A DNA stretch of 64,000 bases from Pristionchus mayeri (GCA_036245805.1 BTRK01000003.1:17524464-17588463), one strand, 5' to 3'. Shown: positions 23,301 to 33,282, numbered from the stretch's first letter. Notes: a model not told the origin generated them from the letters alone. Numbers and translations are program-made.

Positions 23301-25496
23301 AGAGACCGTGGTTGCATTTCTGGAAATCTACGCAGAATGGAGTAGCAGAAAAAGAAAACGCAGAATTCTTTCAAAGCTGTCCATATCCCCTGAACTGCAT
23401 TATCACATAGATTCGTTTCAGCTCTCCTCCAACCACACCCGAGCCCGAAGGTTAGTTTTTTAAACAAAATATTATTTTTCTTTTTTATAATTTTTAAATT
23501 AAATATTAATATCGAAATACAGAGTGCATCGACACCGACAAGGATTGTGAGGTCAAGTCTGGGCTCTGCAGAAACAAAAATTACAAGAGTGAGTAGAACT
23601 TCTGTCGAGAAAATTGAAATTTCGTTAAAAAGCATGAGATTATTTTCGATTTCTTCATGGAGAATCTATAGTTGTAAGATCTTGATATGGTCTCATATCG
23701 CAGGCATGATGCTCAAGCGATGCCCTGTTACCTGCGGTTTCTGCATAGTGGACCCCACCACTCCAAAGCCTACCACGTGAGCTTAGTCAAATTTCTGATA
23801 AACCTCGATATCGTTTGCATCATTCGCTACTAATCATAATTCTTGTACATTCTAAGTACGGTCAACAGTCAAAATAATAATAAATCCTTGAGATCGACGG
23901 AGTCTCCTGAGATTACAAAGTGCTTCGACGATCCTGCAATGGCTCATGTCTGCAAGGAAAATGTAAGTAGTTTATGTAAATTATAGTAAATTCTCATTTT
24001 AGGCCCACCGCTGCGAAGTGGAACCGTTCAAGTCGAAGCATATGGTGAAGTTCTGCAAGGGAACGTGCGGTTTTCCATGCACTCCTGACCGGTAGGAGCT
24101 GCCAAGCATAGATTCAGTGCAATGCCGAATCTTACGTAATATGATTTCGATGAAATGTAGTAGGGTTGGCATTCGGGACCGGGATGCAACGTTGCCACCC
24201 TCTTCTTGTATAGTTGCGAAATGCTCTGAAAGATAGGAGTTGCAACCTTGCAACGCCTCTCAAACACACGATTGCGACATCTGATGGGGAGGGGAATTGA
24301 AATGTAGCAACGCGACCTCGAATAGTCAACCCTACTCTATATCACACAAATCAATTAATATTTCAAGCAATATCACCACAACCACGGAGGCTCCTAAACA
24401 ATGCTTCGACGATCCTACAAAAGCACAAGTCTGCAAAGAGAATGCAAGTTTGGAAGTGTATACAGATTATAGTAAATCTACATTATAGGCCCACCGCTGC
24501 GAAGTTGAGCCGTTCAAGACGAAGAATATGATGAGATTCTGCAAGGGAACGTGCGGATTCCCTTGCGATGATGACGGGTCAGTTGGTGAAAACTCGTTCA
24601 ATGTTTGTTTTATTATATGGGCGGTCTCTTCCTTTCAACACGAGAGAGAGAGAGAAATAATCGTTCTCCATTATTTTCCATGTCCATGACGATTTGATGA
24701 CATTTTTTTTATTTGGAACTGCGGCGAAGGATGAAATTGGCAAAAATAAGGCATGAAAAATATATTTTGATCATCGACATTAATCAAATTACTCAGCGGG
24801 TCAACCACCACCACTACCACCACTACCACTGCTGCTCCCGTTAAGAAGTGCTTCGACGATCCTGCCAAAGCCCACGTCTGCAAAGAAAATGTAATGTAAA
24901 ATTTTAAGTACATTTAAAAAAGTATCAATTATAGGCTCATCGTTGCAACACCGAACCATTCAAGAAGAATATGATCACGTTCTGCAAGGGGACGTGCGGA
25001 TTCCCATGCGATGATGAACAGCCCCTGGTCACTACTACTACTACCACCACTCTGTGAGTCAACGAAGTAGAACTTTCGAAAAGTGTTTCCCTTTTTTGCT
25101 TACCTTAGAGATAGACAGAGTACAAAATATGAAGAATTATAGAGAATTTTTGAGATAAATACCCCTAAGTTATCCATGTTTTCTTTCAAACATTAGTCAT
25201 ATATTTATGAAAATCAAAACAAATATCTCAGCCCACCCGCCACTACCACCCGCGAACCATGTTTCGATCTCAGCCAAGATTGCGTCAATAAGGTAAAGTT
25301 AGATTTTCAATACAGTACTATGTATTTTAATAATATATCTAATAAAATAGTTATTATATGATGGTAATGTTCTGAATATAGTCTTTTTAACAACAAAATA
25401 TACTAATTTTTTCAGCCCCAGCTGTGCACGAATCCTCCCTATTACGACATAGTGAAGAAAAACTGTAGAAAGACTTGCGGTTTCTGCACTCAATAG
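11304..25496 (+). CDS. Secreted protein with four vWA and eight ShKT-type domains (gene 2)
   Basis: Starts at ATG 11304 with a signal peptide (MLRHSILLLVCLLAAVAA) and a His/Gly-rich stretch. About 57 exons follow, totalling ~1,491 residues, ending at TAG 25494-25496. Order: CxxGCC module (11968-12053); vWA-1 (12625-14493); module (14694-14782); vWA-2 (15039-18086); module (18697-18782); vWA-3 (19257-20660); module (20759-20844); vWA-4 (20953-22146); module (22304-22380); ShKT domains (22555-25496). vWA-1 and vWA-3 resemble each other, as do vWA-2 and vWA-4, so an A-B pair was duplicated. All four keep the MIDAS D-x-S-x-S, Thr and Asp. Three ShKT copies (23857-25053) are variants ending CGFPC, separated by Thr-rich linkers. 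Gene 1 lacks them. Extracellular ligand binding or matrix function is inferred. AATAAA lies at 25519-25524. The junction at 13141 lacks one base for a clean frame. Confidence 0.87.
11451..11967 (+). other. First intron of gene 2, with CTCTCTCG hairpin
   Basis: The donor after ...NCE is GTGGTT and the acceptor is ATTTCAG at 11961-11967; phase 0 is kept. The intron carries a hairpin at about 11728-11770 (CACTCTCTCTCGTCG... GGGCGAGAGAGTGTG) of the family also seen near 4868 and 23260. The weak donor leaves some doubt about the exon 1 to exon 2 link. Confidence 0.6.
12812..13211 (+). pseudogene. Exon junction in vWA-1 with apparent one-base deficit
   Basis: Exon 12856-12951 ends in phase 0 with a GTGAGA donor. 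The next acceptor, CTGCAG, is followed directly by GTGGCACGTGC. All other copies read CAG then GGxGGCACxTGC. Joined as written, the frame is lost and meets a stop in this exon. One extra G restores the conserved GGTCTG motif (the MIDAS threonine). This may be a sequencing error, a real lesion in vWA-1, or a non-consensus splice. The rest of the gene is in frame. Confidence 0.5.
13212..13795 (+). repeat. Gene 2 intron with introner-like 3' end
   Basis: The last ~90 bases contain TGTCGTCTATGTCAATTTCAACAAGACGACGTTTCC, the same hairpin found in the introns at the equivalent position of other vWA domains (2331-2438, 20003-20103). The rest of the intron is unrelated AT-rich sequence. Confidence 0.6.
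13985..14075. mobile_element. Truncated copy of the TAGGGATGGCAAAAA MITE
   Basis: GGGACAGCCGACTG, CGGACAGTCGATTG and CAGTTTTTGCCATCCCT repeat the right half of the element at 3014-3416. The left end is not visible, so this is a partial or decayed copy in the intron 13902-14167. Confidence 0.65.
15218..15767 (+). repeat. Introner-like introns in vWA-2 of gene 2
   Basis: Introns 15218-15319, 15374-15459 and 15677-15767 all contain GAAACGTCGC... then a TCGACA-type inverse and later AAAAGACAGAAA / AAACGACAGAAA / AAACGGCAGAAA. They occupy three different positions of the domain, so domain duplication alone does not explain the shared sequence. Confidence 0.75.
15889..17360. repeat. Three tandem ~430-620-base repeats in intron 15868-17507
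   Basis: Each unit starts with ACTAGTGGGCAACTACG (15889, 16514, 16950) and contains repeated phrases such as GACGAAATCATGAATCTGACC and TTTTTCGTCTGCTG. Units two and three end with CTTTCAGTTTATxGTATAT. The units are diverged direct repeats, non-coding, and enlarge this intron to about 1.6 kb. Confidence 0.75.
17901..17972 (+). tRNA. tRNA-Pro (anticodon CGG)
   Basis: A full cloverleaf is visible. The acceptor stem GGCCGGA pairs with TTCGGCC (one G-T). The anticodon stem is CTCGC/GCGAG with loop TTCGGGT and anticodon CGG. The T arm is CCGGG-TTCGAAT-CCCGG. A box (TGGTCTAGGGG) and B box (GGTTCGAATCC) are intact. It is an intronic tRNA on the same strand as gene 2, inside intron 17694-17999. Confidence 0.95.
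17976..17981 (+). terminator. Pol III T-run terminator of tRNA-Pro
   Basis: Six T residues begin four bases after the tRNA. They are also part of the pyrimidine-rich tract before the gene 2 acceptor at 17997-17999, so the two signals overlap. Confidence 0.75.
20003..21636 (+). repeat. Introner-like introns in vWA-3 and vWA-4 of gene 2
   Basis: Eight introns belong to the family: 20003-20103, 20310-20415, 20491-20576, 20661-20758, 20845-20952, 21014-21106, 21227-21313 and 21548-21636. The clearest is 20491-20576, which has GTGGTGGTGTGG near the donor and CCCACACCACTCC near the acceptor, with CGTCACTATTTTGACAGGGCGAC between. The eight positions match those of the gene 1 members one for one, so those pairs are paralogous. 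The resemblance among different positions is the unusual part. Confidence 0.75.
24160..24335. mobile_element. Small MITE in gene 2 intron 24092-24367
   Basis: The ends GTAGGGTTGGCATTCGGGA and the inverse of ...TCAACCCTAC form imperfect terminal inverted repeats of about 20 bases. The body is non-coding. It lies between two ShKT-encoding exon pairs. Confidence 0.55.
24444..24488 (+). other. GC-AG intron in gene 2
   Basis: Exon 24368-24443 ends ...AAAGAGAAT and is followed by GCAAGT instead of GTAAGT. The two sibling introns after the same CKEN motif (23963-24002 and 24891-24934) use GTAAGT and GTAATG. The intron is 45 bases and ends TTATAG. Frame and domain structure require the splice. Confidence 0.8.
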
Positions 25497-25518
25497 CTCA
25501 TGTTATTGTACTAGCCAT

Positions 25519-25524
25519 AATAAA
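25519..25524 (+). promoter_or_regulatory. Poly(A) signal of gene 2
   Basis: AATAAA starts 23 bases after the stop codon of gene 2. Confidence 0.7.
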
Positions 25525-25674
25525 CATACATTTTTAAACGAAAAAGCGTAAGCAATTATGAAGATTTGCGAGCCACAGAAGTATGTTATTAAAAACAGGT
25601 TTTAATTGTCCACTATTCGTTTCATCATTCCACATCATGATACAAAAACATATAATAGATACGTTTATCCATAA

Positions 25675-27496
25675 TTAGCTCCTACACCATTCCACTTTCG
25701 TGCATGTAATTTCTCCTTGCTCATTCATCTTTCCCAGTTCGATTTCATAGTTGGGAAGGCAGTAGGTGGCTTTGAGAATGGAGTTGGTTTCACGATCGAT
25801 CAGGCAGAATCCATTAGGAATCGATTGCCGCTCAAATCGGCCAGCATTCAGACTGCTGGCAATCGATCCGATCACTACGAAGTGGACGTATTTGTACTCG
25901 TTCGGGGATTGGCAAACAATCTGAAATAGCATTCGATTAATTAAACGATTAAAACATTCCGACAGTTCAAACTGAAACATTTCCTATTTTATAATCTATA
26001 CTTATTTACGTAATTCATCATTAGTAAATACCTCGAATGAATCAAGAATTCCCGAAGCGGTGCAAGTTGCATAGCTCAGAGAAGTGATTCGTATTCTCCG
26101 TAAGGTAGAGAAGAGAAGAATCGTCGATTAATCGTTTATTGTTTGGCAGTCGTCCAGTCCCTCTTAAACTGCTTGCCTGGAAAATTCACCAATTTTTCCA
26201 ACAATGAATTTCGAATTTTAAAATACAAACCAAGCTTGAATCGGCGCTTTGAACTCTTAGTTTGTCCACTTTAGGCATTTGAAGTAACACATCGCGACCA
26301 GTTGTAGTATCGTAACCAAAACTAAAAACTAGGTCGACGCAAGCGATTTCCATGTTCCGTACTCCGACAACATTCGTAACGTCGCTCCAATTTCTGCAAA
26401 AAATCATTACGAATTAATGACTGCGACGAACGACGAATTACCGAAAATTAATAACGACTGGAACTTACCCTCGATAAAATCGAGTGATTGTAATGTGCAA
26501 ATATAAGTGATGAAATGATACATTTGATATAATGTATGAAATGAATTCGGCCTCACTTCCCACTTCATTTGACAAGAAGAACTGAATAGGTTGATCATCG
26601 AGTGTACATACTGCATACTGTTACAATGTCCAATTTCACATTTTCTTCTTCTAAAATGATAAATCCTTACCTCGATATGTAGTGACGTGGCATTGGATTT
26701 CTCGAAAAGCAGCATTTGGTGTTCAAATTTCGAATAATCTCCTGATACATTACAAGTCGCGCCCGAAGATTTGCCTAATACTCGAAACATAGTCGGTTGC
26801 TGAATGTGTTTTGCTAGTTCAGACGATTTGGAAGAATAACAAAATCAAAAAATATATATCTCGTAATCGATAATTGTTGAAACGTTTTATTTTCCAATTA
26901 AAAAATAATTATTCACTCACATATATAACGGACCGTATCGAATTTTCTTTCCCCGAGGGTGAGGTCAATGCTTCGAAATCTCTTCACACTCTGAATAGGG
27001 AAATTCGTTCAGCCCCTGTCAATTCACGAAAAATCAGTCGAAGACAATCGTCCGAAAGGTATGGAACGTCATCTCCAAAATCAAGACTTGTTTTTTCTTC
27101 GGCTACCTGATTGATTCAATTTGTTATAATGATGATACATTCTTAGGAATCCGTTGAAGAAATTGCTGTGCATCTAATATGGAAACTAAGAATTAACCTT
27201 ATGGTTTTGCAGATGCGCCCGAAACATTAGGCCGCAGTGGCTACCAGAGCACTCTCAGTCGGATTCGAAATTCCGTCAGAGACCAGTCTTTCCTTAGCAG
27301 CAGCTCGAAGCAATACCATCAACGCATCTTCCGTTTCTGAAATTAAAAAAAAATCAATTGAGGTCGGTTCACCCCCAGTAATGATAAGAAACTCGAAGGC
27401 AAAATATTTTTTTCATAGATTTGAAACTTAGAATTTTGTAGGGGTTTAAAAAATCTTACCGCTCAATTGAAGCGGTGTGTCGATAGGATGATCCAT
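25675..27496 (-). CDS. F-box-like protein, probably with a frameshift
   Basis: On the minus strand, exons 27460-27496 (ATG), 27245-27336, 26921-27106, 26671-26813, 26469-26617 and 26231-26393 join with GT-AG introns. Exon 3 encodes an F-box-like segment (YLSDDCLRLIFRELTGAERI) followed by LFRV, then a stop. The next frame continues KRFRSIDLTLGER, the usual F-box ending (K-R-F-R). One missing base in GTGTGAAGAG would explain both the stop and the exon phase. F-box proteins are substrate adaptors of SCF ubiquitin ligases. The rest is a cysteine-poor region of no family I recognise. The 3' end is unresolved: a strongly coding-looking exon 25675-25920 (ends EWCRS, TAA) follows, but I found no clean phase-matched exon joining 26231 to it. 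It may be a separate gene. Confidence 0.65.
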
Positions 27497-27987
27497 GTTA
27501 AAATGTAATCGGCTTTCACGATAAACAGTGAGATGGAACCATGCGATGAAAGTGTAGAAAAGGAGTGGGGACGAAGATTTTCCCGCCAAACACAGTGTCC
27601 AACTCAGGAAAACAAGGACAAACGACTATGCCGGTGCCACACATTGAGTAAACATGAGCTAACAATTTCTTGAGACGAGTCTATTCAGCAAGACTTGAAA
27701 TATTCATCTCATTAATCCATTGAGGAAGTGAATACTGGCAGTGGAAATCCTCTCCAGTCGTTATGAGTGTTGTATGCTCTCTGTATTATTTCACAGCGGC
27801 TGTTTTGCTGCCTCCGATACTCTTTGTGGGTTCCTTATGAGGATTTCTCTCGTGCCATGACGAGCAATACCCCTTCAACGCTCTTTCTAGTGCAAGACTG
27901 ATGCAATAATAGCAGCTCTCCCTTCCCAATCAGTCTTACTCAAATTATGTAGCGAGTCTTACTTTTTTCGTTTTCCCAGCTTTTCTA

Positions 27988-29185
27988 TTAGGCTGATTAA
28001 TAAGTTTTTTCCAATTTTGGAGGTGCAGTTCAAAGTCACATAAAAGGCGCCCTTCAAATCCTATCAGTACAAACGCGTAGCATAACTGGGGGTATAGTTC
28101 ACAATTATTATCATATCTTCGAATTGTGACGTGCTTTTAAATCATGCAAGAAATCGAGCGTTAACCAAAAGCGAATTTTTCAAGAAAAGTTCGAAATTCT
28201 TCTGCTCGCTTCTGTTTTGCAGGGAAAAATGATTGGACATCTTTACATACATTTTTGTGAAGCCCCTTGAATGCGCTTTCAACAAATAGGTTGAAGTCGG
28301 TGCTAGCATAATCATTCTCAGAATTAGGGAATGACTAATCATGCAAGCTGGAAAGAAATCTCATGTGAGATCTCAACTTTCCTGTCTTGCATGTTATAGG
28401 GACTGGCTTGTATATAGGGGCGCTTTAATCTTACACTATGGGGCAACTTAACCATTAGTTAAATTCGATACCTCGTACCATCCCCTTTTCAAAAACAAGA
28501 TTTCTCAAAAATCCGAATATTGGCCTATCCGACCGAAATTTTGACTTTTATTGATCATTTTTAGAGTCCATTTTCTGAATGCGTAGGTATCCCCTGACTA
28601 TGTTAAGCTAAAGCGGGATAGTTCAAGGGTAGCTGATCCTATCAAACACAAAAACGTGCCACATCTGTCTATCATCTAATCAGGAAGCTATGAAAAACAC
28701 TGATTTCGATGAGCAAATTTCATCATACAAATGTTGATGACTGCAGCTGAGATAGGTTTGGTATTGCTAAGGTAATGTGTACGGAAGCGAGGTGAACGGA
28801 ACTGAATTTGGTCACGATTAACTGATCCAAGCTTTTAAATTAACACCTAATGTGAGCAGGTATTCTGCTCCAAACCCGATTATCATGTATATTTGTGATG
28901 TGCATTCACCACACTTCACGATAGTGTTGATGATTTCTCATAATCACTACTCTCTGGAAAGATATATTCTTCGAAACTCTTAACTATATCTCTAGCCGCT
29001 GCTACTTTGACCTCGCACTATGCCCATCAGGCTCTTTGAATAGGTATGCACTAAAGTGCGATAAATAGAGTATCCACGCACTTATAATTTTTGAGGATAA
29101 AAATAAAAATTAATTTGAAGCAAAAGCCGGAATACGTGAAAACCTTCGCAAGGTAAAATTGGAAAAAACTTATGAATCAGCCTGA
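27988..29185. mobile_element. Tc1/mariner-like element, apparently non-autonomous
   Basis: The left end TTAGGCTGATTAATAAGTTT and the right end (inverse TCAGGCTGATTCATAAGTTT) form a ~31-base inverted repeat continuing TTTTCCAATTTT, with two mismatches. A TA dinucleotide flanks both sides (27986-27987, 29186-29187), as in Tc1/mariner insertions. Length is 1,198 bases. No intact transposase with the DD34D/E motifs is seen in any frame, so it is decayed or a deletion derivative. Confidence 0.8.
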
Positions 29186-29284
29186 TATTCTATATCAGTT
29201 CAGCGTTATGCTCAAGGCAGATACGCAACAGAAAATGCATGTCTTTCTCTCGTTCAAGTAAGTTCCGGAAGGCATGTGGCAAGC

Positions 29285-29465
29285 ACCCATTCTCCCTACC
29301 ACCCGCTTTTTCCCCTCCCCTCTCCATCTCCCTCTCCCTCTCTATCCCCCTTCGTTCATCTTTCATCCCGTGTGAGTCAGCCACTGTTTTGTTTGCTCTC
29401 TCTCGCTTTCTCTTTTTCTCTCCGCCCGGTTTCCCCCCTCCCTCTTCTGGTTCGTGTCTTCCGTT
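29285..29465. repeat. Polypyrimidine (CT-rich) tract
   Basis: Long low-complexity stretch of C and T (for example CCCCTCTCCATCTCCCTCTC). The open frames over it are explained by composition. Confidence 0.8.
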
Positions 29466-29538
29466 CCCTTCATGCACTTCCTTATATTCGAACCTTATTT
29501 TATGTTCCCATTTGCGGTACTTCGTCTAGTTAATATTC

Positions 29539-29965
29539 GGGAAATTTCAGCGTGTAGCTGGACGAATGTGTTGCGAAATCGCGGGAGTTACTGACTGTGC
29601 CAACCCTAGGAGCGTTTCTCTCCGTTTGCCATGCTGTAACTTTCGCTGGAGCAGTGAAAAAGGATCAAGTTTTGTTCCGCTTACTGCGCTCATTTGCTGG
29701 TAGTTGCGTGCCATAGCTTAGGTTGTGCATGACGAGTATAGAACAGAAAGCGACGCTTTGAACTTAACACAGTCAGTAACTCCCTCTATTTCACAACGCT
29801 CTCAAATATGTGGTAACGGCTGCTTGTCATACCTTAGGTTCCTTTTCGTCATGTTCCTTCCATGACGAGTTGATAAGATCAAATGACGTTTTCCACGCAA
29901 AAATTGACGTCAGTAGCACGCACCATTTCACAACTCTCCCTTCCAGCTAGACAATGAAATTTCCC
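29539..29965. mobile_element. MITE with nested inverted repeats
   Basis: GGGAAATTTCAGCGTGTAGCTGG at about 29539 is matched by the inverse of CCAGCTAGACAATGAAATTTCCC ending at 29965. A second inverted pair lies inside (GGGAGTTACTGACTG near 29581 and CAGTCAGTAACTCCC near 29770). It is non-coding. Confidence 0.7.
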
Positions 29966-31200
29966 AGAGACTGGAAACCAAACCAAAGAAACTCATTTTC
30001 TGGGAGACGTGGCGAGCCATAGCTTAGGTCCCGCGCGTCATGTGCCTACCATGACGAGTAGATTAAAGATGGATTGGCAGGGACTGCCTCTCTTCCTACT
30101 GCTCGTGCTCTTTCGCCTCTCTGACCGGCGAGAGAGCACGACTAATGAAGAGAGTGTGTTCACCCGCAGCATCCATGGAATAGATAAGAAGAGGCGATGC
30201 CTTATCGTCGGGTTTGCGAGTGAGAGAGCAAATAATGAGACCGTGACCCCTGAATACTTGCAGTTTTGCCCAAATATTGATCAGTTTCAATTTTCGTGAC
30301 TTTGGTGCGAAATCGCGTCATTATTACATGCGGTGAGCCGAGTAGGAATACGTTGTTCTCAACTCACCCTGTCCGAGCGGACAAAGGGATTTAATCCGCC
30401 GACCTTTGTTCTCTCTGCTTCGAAACATCCGGTTGTGAAAGAAATGTTCTAATTCCTATCACCAACCTATTGTGACTGATTTCACAAAATTCAATATCTT
30501 GCCTTTTCTAGTCACAAAAATTGTTGTTCTACTGATTTTCCACGTCAGCAGTGATTGTCGACCTAGGCCGTGGGTGTATGCACGAAAGGGAGCAAAGAGG
30601 TTCGCGAGGGTGGGAGGGTTAGTCATCTCACGTGGTATTACTTTGATACCCTTTGTGTTTGCGTACGTGCATTGTTTTAATTTGAATTCATTGGAACTAT
30701 TGAAGATGAGTACAACGCAGGAAAATAGAATGAGTAAACCCATAACTGTACGTTTTTCATTTCTTGTGAAATCGGAAAACCAACTATTGTTGACCCTCAA
30801 ACAGTTTTCTGGCCGCCAATAATATTGCTGTATGGATAAAGCTGTACACCGCTGTGTACATAGAGTGCTATTTAGTGTTAGCCAGAAAACAATATGTTCG
30901 AATGGTTGTTTATTTGAAACCATTAGGGATAAAAAGGCTCGGCATGGCGTTTCTCCGTTAACAAATGGCGGTGAAGCAGGCTTCAAGTACCTAGATATTA
31001 CCCATCCATATCTTACAGTCTATTTTGAGTCAGGTATTTCGTCGTGTCTGTTGTTTTACGAGTTTGTGTACATGGAGATATGGACCTTCGACATTTGGTG
31101 CGATAGTCTCTGACCTCAGTCGTATCTTCGGCGATTTCCTTATCTGTCCGCATTTCCCTTTCACTCCTTTCGATCCGGTTCACATTCTATAATTCGCTTA

Positions 31201-31214
31201 TTTTAGCCTCTAAG
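31201..31214 (+). promoter_or_regulatory. Probable trans-splice (outron) acceptor of SNAP-29
   Basis: TTTTAG ends 8 bases before the ATG at 31215, after a pyrimidine/T-rich stretch, with no upstream coding exon. This is typical of nematode spliced-leader acceptor sites. RNA evidence is not available here. Confidence 0.5.
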
Positions 31215-33282
31215 ATGTCCACTTTCGACGACTCGTATAAGCCGAGCAAGTATGCCACGGGATCCAGTGAGTTTCCACGATTCTTCCTTCGATGTCACAG
31301 CATTTTGGCTGAAAAATAGCGTGATAAAGATATTTCCAGCCGTGAAGAGCTTTCAAAGGGTCGCACCAGCTAATGAGGAGGATTACTATGAGAAGGAAAT
31401 TGAAAAGTAAGTAGCTACAAACTTTCATGTGAACCATAAAATGTAAATTGTCAAACTTTCAGATACATGCAGGAATCGCTGGACTCGACCGAGCGCTCCA
31501 GACGCCATCTCGAAAGCTCGGAGAAGACTGGAGTGGCGACTGCTCAGGTGCGATAGAACACGATAATGAATATCATGAACAATTAAAAAAGCCTCTATAT
31601 TTGACGTACAAAGAAACGGAATCTGATGAATCTGCTTTCCAGCAACTACTGGAGCAGCGCGAGCAGCTGGAGCGGACGGAGAAGAACCTCGATCACATCC
31701 ACAAGTGAGATTCGCCGCTTTCTGGAAACTAAAATATTCATTTGGATGTAAATTATCTATAAAAAGAAATAAAACTGAAAAAAAAACTAAAACTGAATTT
31801 TGTTTTTACAGGACAGCAGTCGAATCCCAGCGCAGTTTGAACTCGCTCAAGAATGCATTCAGTGGATTTTTCAAAAATAAGCTGTAAGAAATTCGTCATA
31901 TATAACATGATTTCATTATGTTATCGTGATTTGATTTCATTATGTGTATCATGATTGCGTTATGCGTATCATGATGTGTACTTCATTTGTAGCACTATTA
32001 CATGATCAGTGTCCTATTCCAGTCGCAAGCCATCGAAGCCCTCCTTCCTCTCTTCCTCCTCCTCCTCTTCCGCCCTGGAGAAAGAATCGAAGAGCGCTTC
32101 GGCCCTAGCAGAAACTGCGGAATACGTGACTGTGAGTGTATCGTCAATGACTAACACGTGCCATGATCTGGCTCTCTCAATTCCACACACTCTCTCGTCA
32201 GTTAGAGAGACGATAGAGCGAACAAAACGAGGAGAGTCAGACGATTCCACACTAATCCGAAAGAACGCGTTTATACATGACACTCCTCTAAAGATGGATT
32301 TGAACTTTTTGATCACTTTGTTCTTCAACTTAATGGAAGCTCAATTTGATCTTTCTTTGTTAAATTCTTTGTCAATTATCGAATGCATGAATATTCGATT
32401 GACTAGTATGTGAACCTCTGCCTTCAGGCTACGCCAATGCGCTCTGGCGGCGCATCAGGTCCCACGCTCTCCGAACAATCCCGACAGGCGATCAAGGGCA
32501 CCCGATGGGAGGCGATGGACCAGCAGATCGATGAGAATCTGGGTACGGTATCTTGGATTACTGTACAACGGTAGCTATTAATCAATGAGGTAACTAGAGC
32601 TGGCCCTTTGAACCCTTTTTTTAATTTCATTATTTGATCTACATCGGACTATTAGTGATACGGTATGAAGAAAATCTATAATTACAGACATGATGGCGGG
32701 CACGCTGCAGAATCTGCAGAAGCTGGGCACCGCGCTGGGCTCCGAGATCGAGGATCAGGTACGGTGGCTAGGATTACGGCAGATATCGATTTTTCTCGTC
32801 ATATATCCTGAACGCGACAAAGATAAACTTTCGATGCTTCGAATATGTGTTGAATTCACATAGATTTTGGATGTGTTTCACAGCTCTCTTATCCGTCGAG
32901 TATAAAACTTTTTCTTAATTCTTCTGTTTTTCCAGTTTCAAAAAATAACTATTATTTCGCAGAACAAGATGCTGGATCGCATTCAAGTGAAGGCCGAGAG
33001 GAACGACGACATCGTGAGAAAGCAGGACGCCCAGGTACGGTAGCCGAGGTTTACTGTAGTGCATGGATACTGTAGTATGTCTACCATTCTTCACATTGGA
33101 AAATTGTTTCAGATTACTGCACAAAAGGGGTCAAATTGTGTATGAATTATCTATTTTTTTAAATTTGATTAATCGTATTTCAGATGAAAAAGATCCTCGG
33201 AAAGAAGGGAGTGGAGTCATCGGAGAGTATCATCGAGACTCCGAGTACCCTCAAACTCGCCCGCACCGCCGTTGGCGTTTGA
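31215..33282 (+). CDS. snap-29: SNAP-29 family Qb/Qc SNARE
   Basis: Ten exons, 267 residues: 31215-31266, 31340-31406, 31463-31547, 31643-31704, 31812-31883, 32023-32131, 32428-32542, 32688-32758, 32963-33034, 33184-33282. All junctions are GT-AG and keep frame to TGA. Two SNARE coiled coils are present. The N-terminal one includes ATAQQLLEQREQLERTEKNL, whose central Q is the likely zero layer. The C-terminal one includes EIEDQNKMLDRI, where the Q matches the ionic layer of SNAP-25-type Qc helices. They are joined by a Ser/Lys-rich linker without the cysteine cluster used for SNAP-25 palmitoylation, which fits SNAP-29. The protein acts in membrane fusion, including autophagosome-lysosome fusion in animals. 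No N-terminal NPF motif is seen, unlike some family members. The length is close to the family's usual ~260. Confidence 0.93.
32175..32245. repeat. CTCTCTCG-type hairpin in SNAP-29 intron
   Basis: CACACACTCTCTCGTCAG followed by TTAGAGAGACGATAGAG forms a short imperfect hairpin of the dispersed family also seen near 23260 and 58370. It lies in intron 32132-32427. Confidence 0.45.

Larger units (their letters stand above)
27497..31214. other. Intergenic, repeat-rich region upstream of SNAP-29
   Basis: It holds a TA-flanked transposon (27988-29185), a polypyrimidine tract (29285-29465), a MITE (29539-29965) and three copies of a CATAGCTTAGGT...CATGACGAGT phrase (about 29710, 29828, 30015). A 175-codon minus-strand frame at 30459-30986 has no recognisable domain and no clear splice context, so it is not called as a gene. 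Confidence 0.5.

Noticed and set aside
22555..25496. Calling the ShKT-rich gene a toxin
   Set aside because: ShKT is a common secreted domain in nematodes. The protein is a large multidomain vWA protein, unlike short ShK-type toxins, so no toxic role can be claimed.
30459..30986. 175-codon minus-strand open frame
   Set aside because: No domain, no splice or start context, an overlapping plus-strand frame of similar length, and a setting full of repeats.
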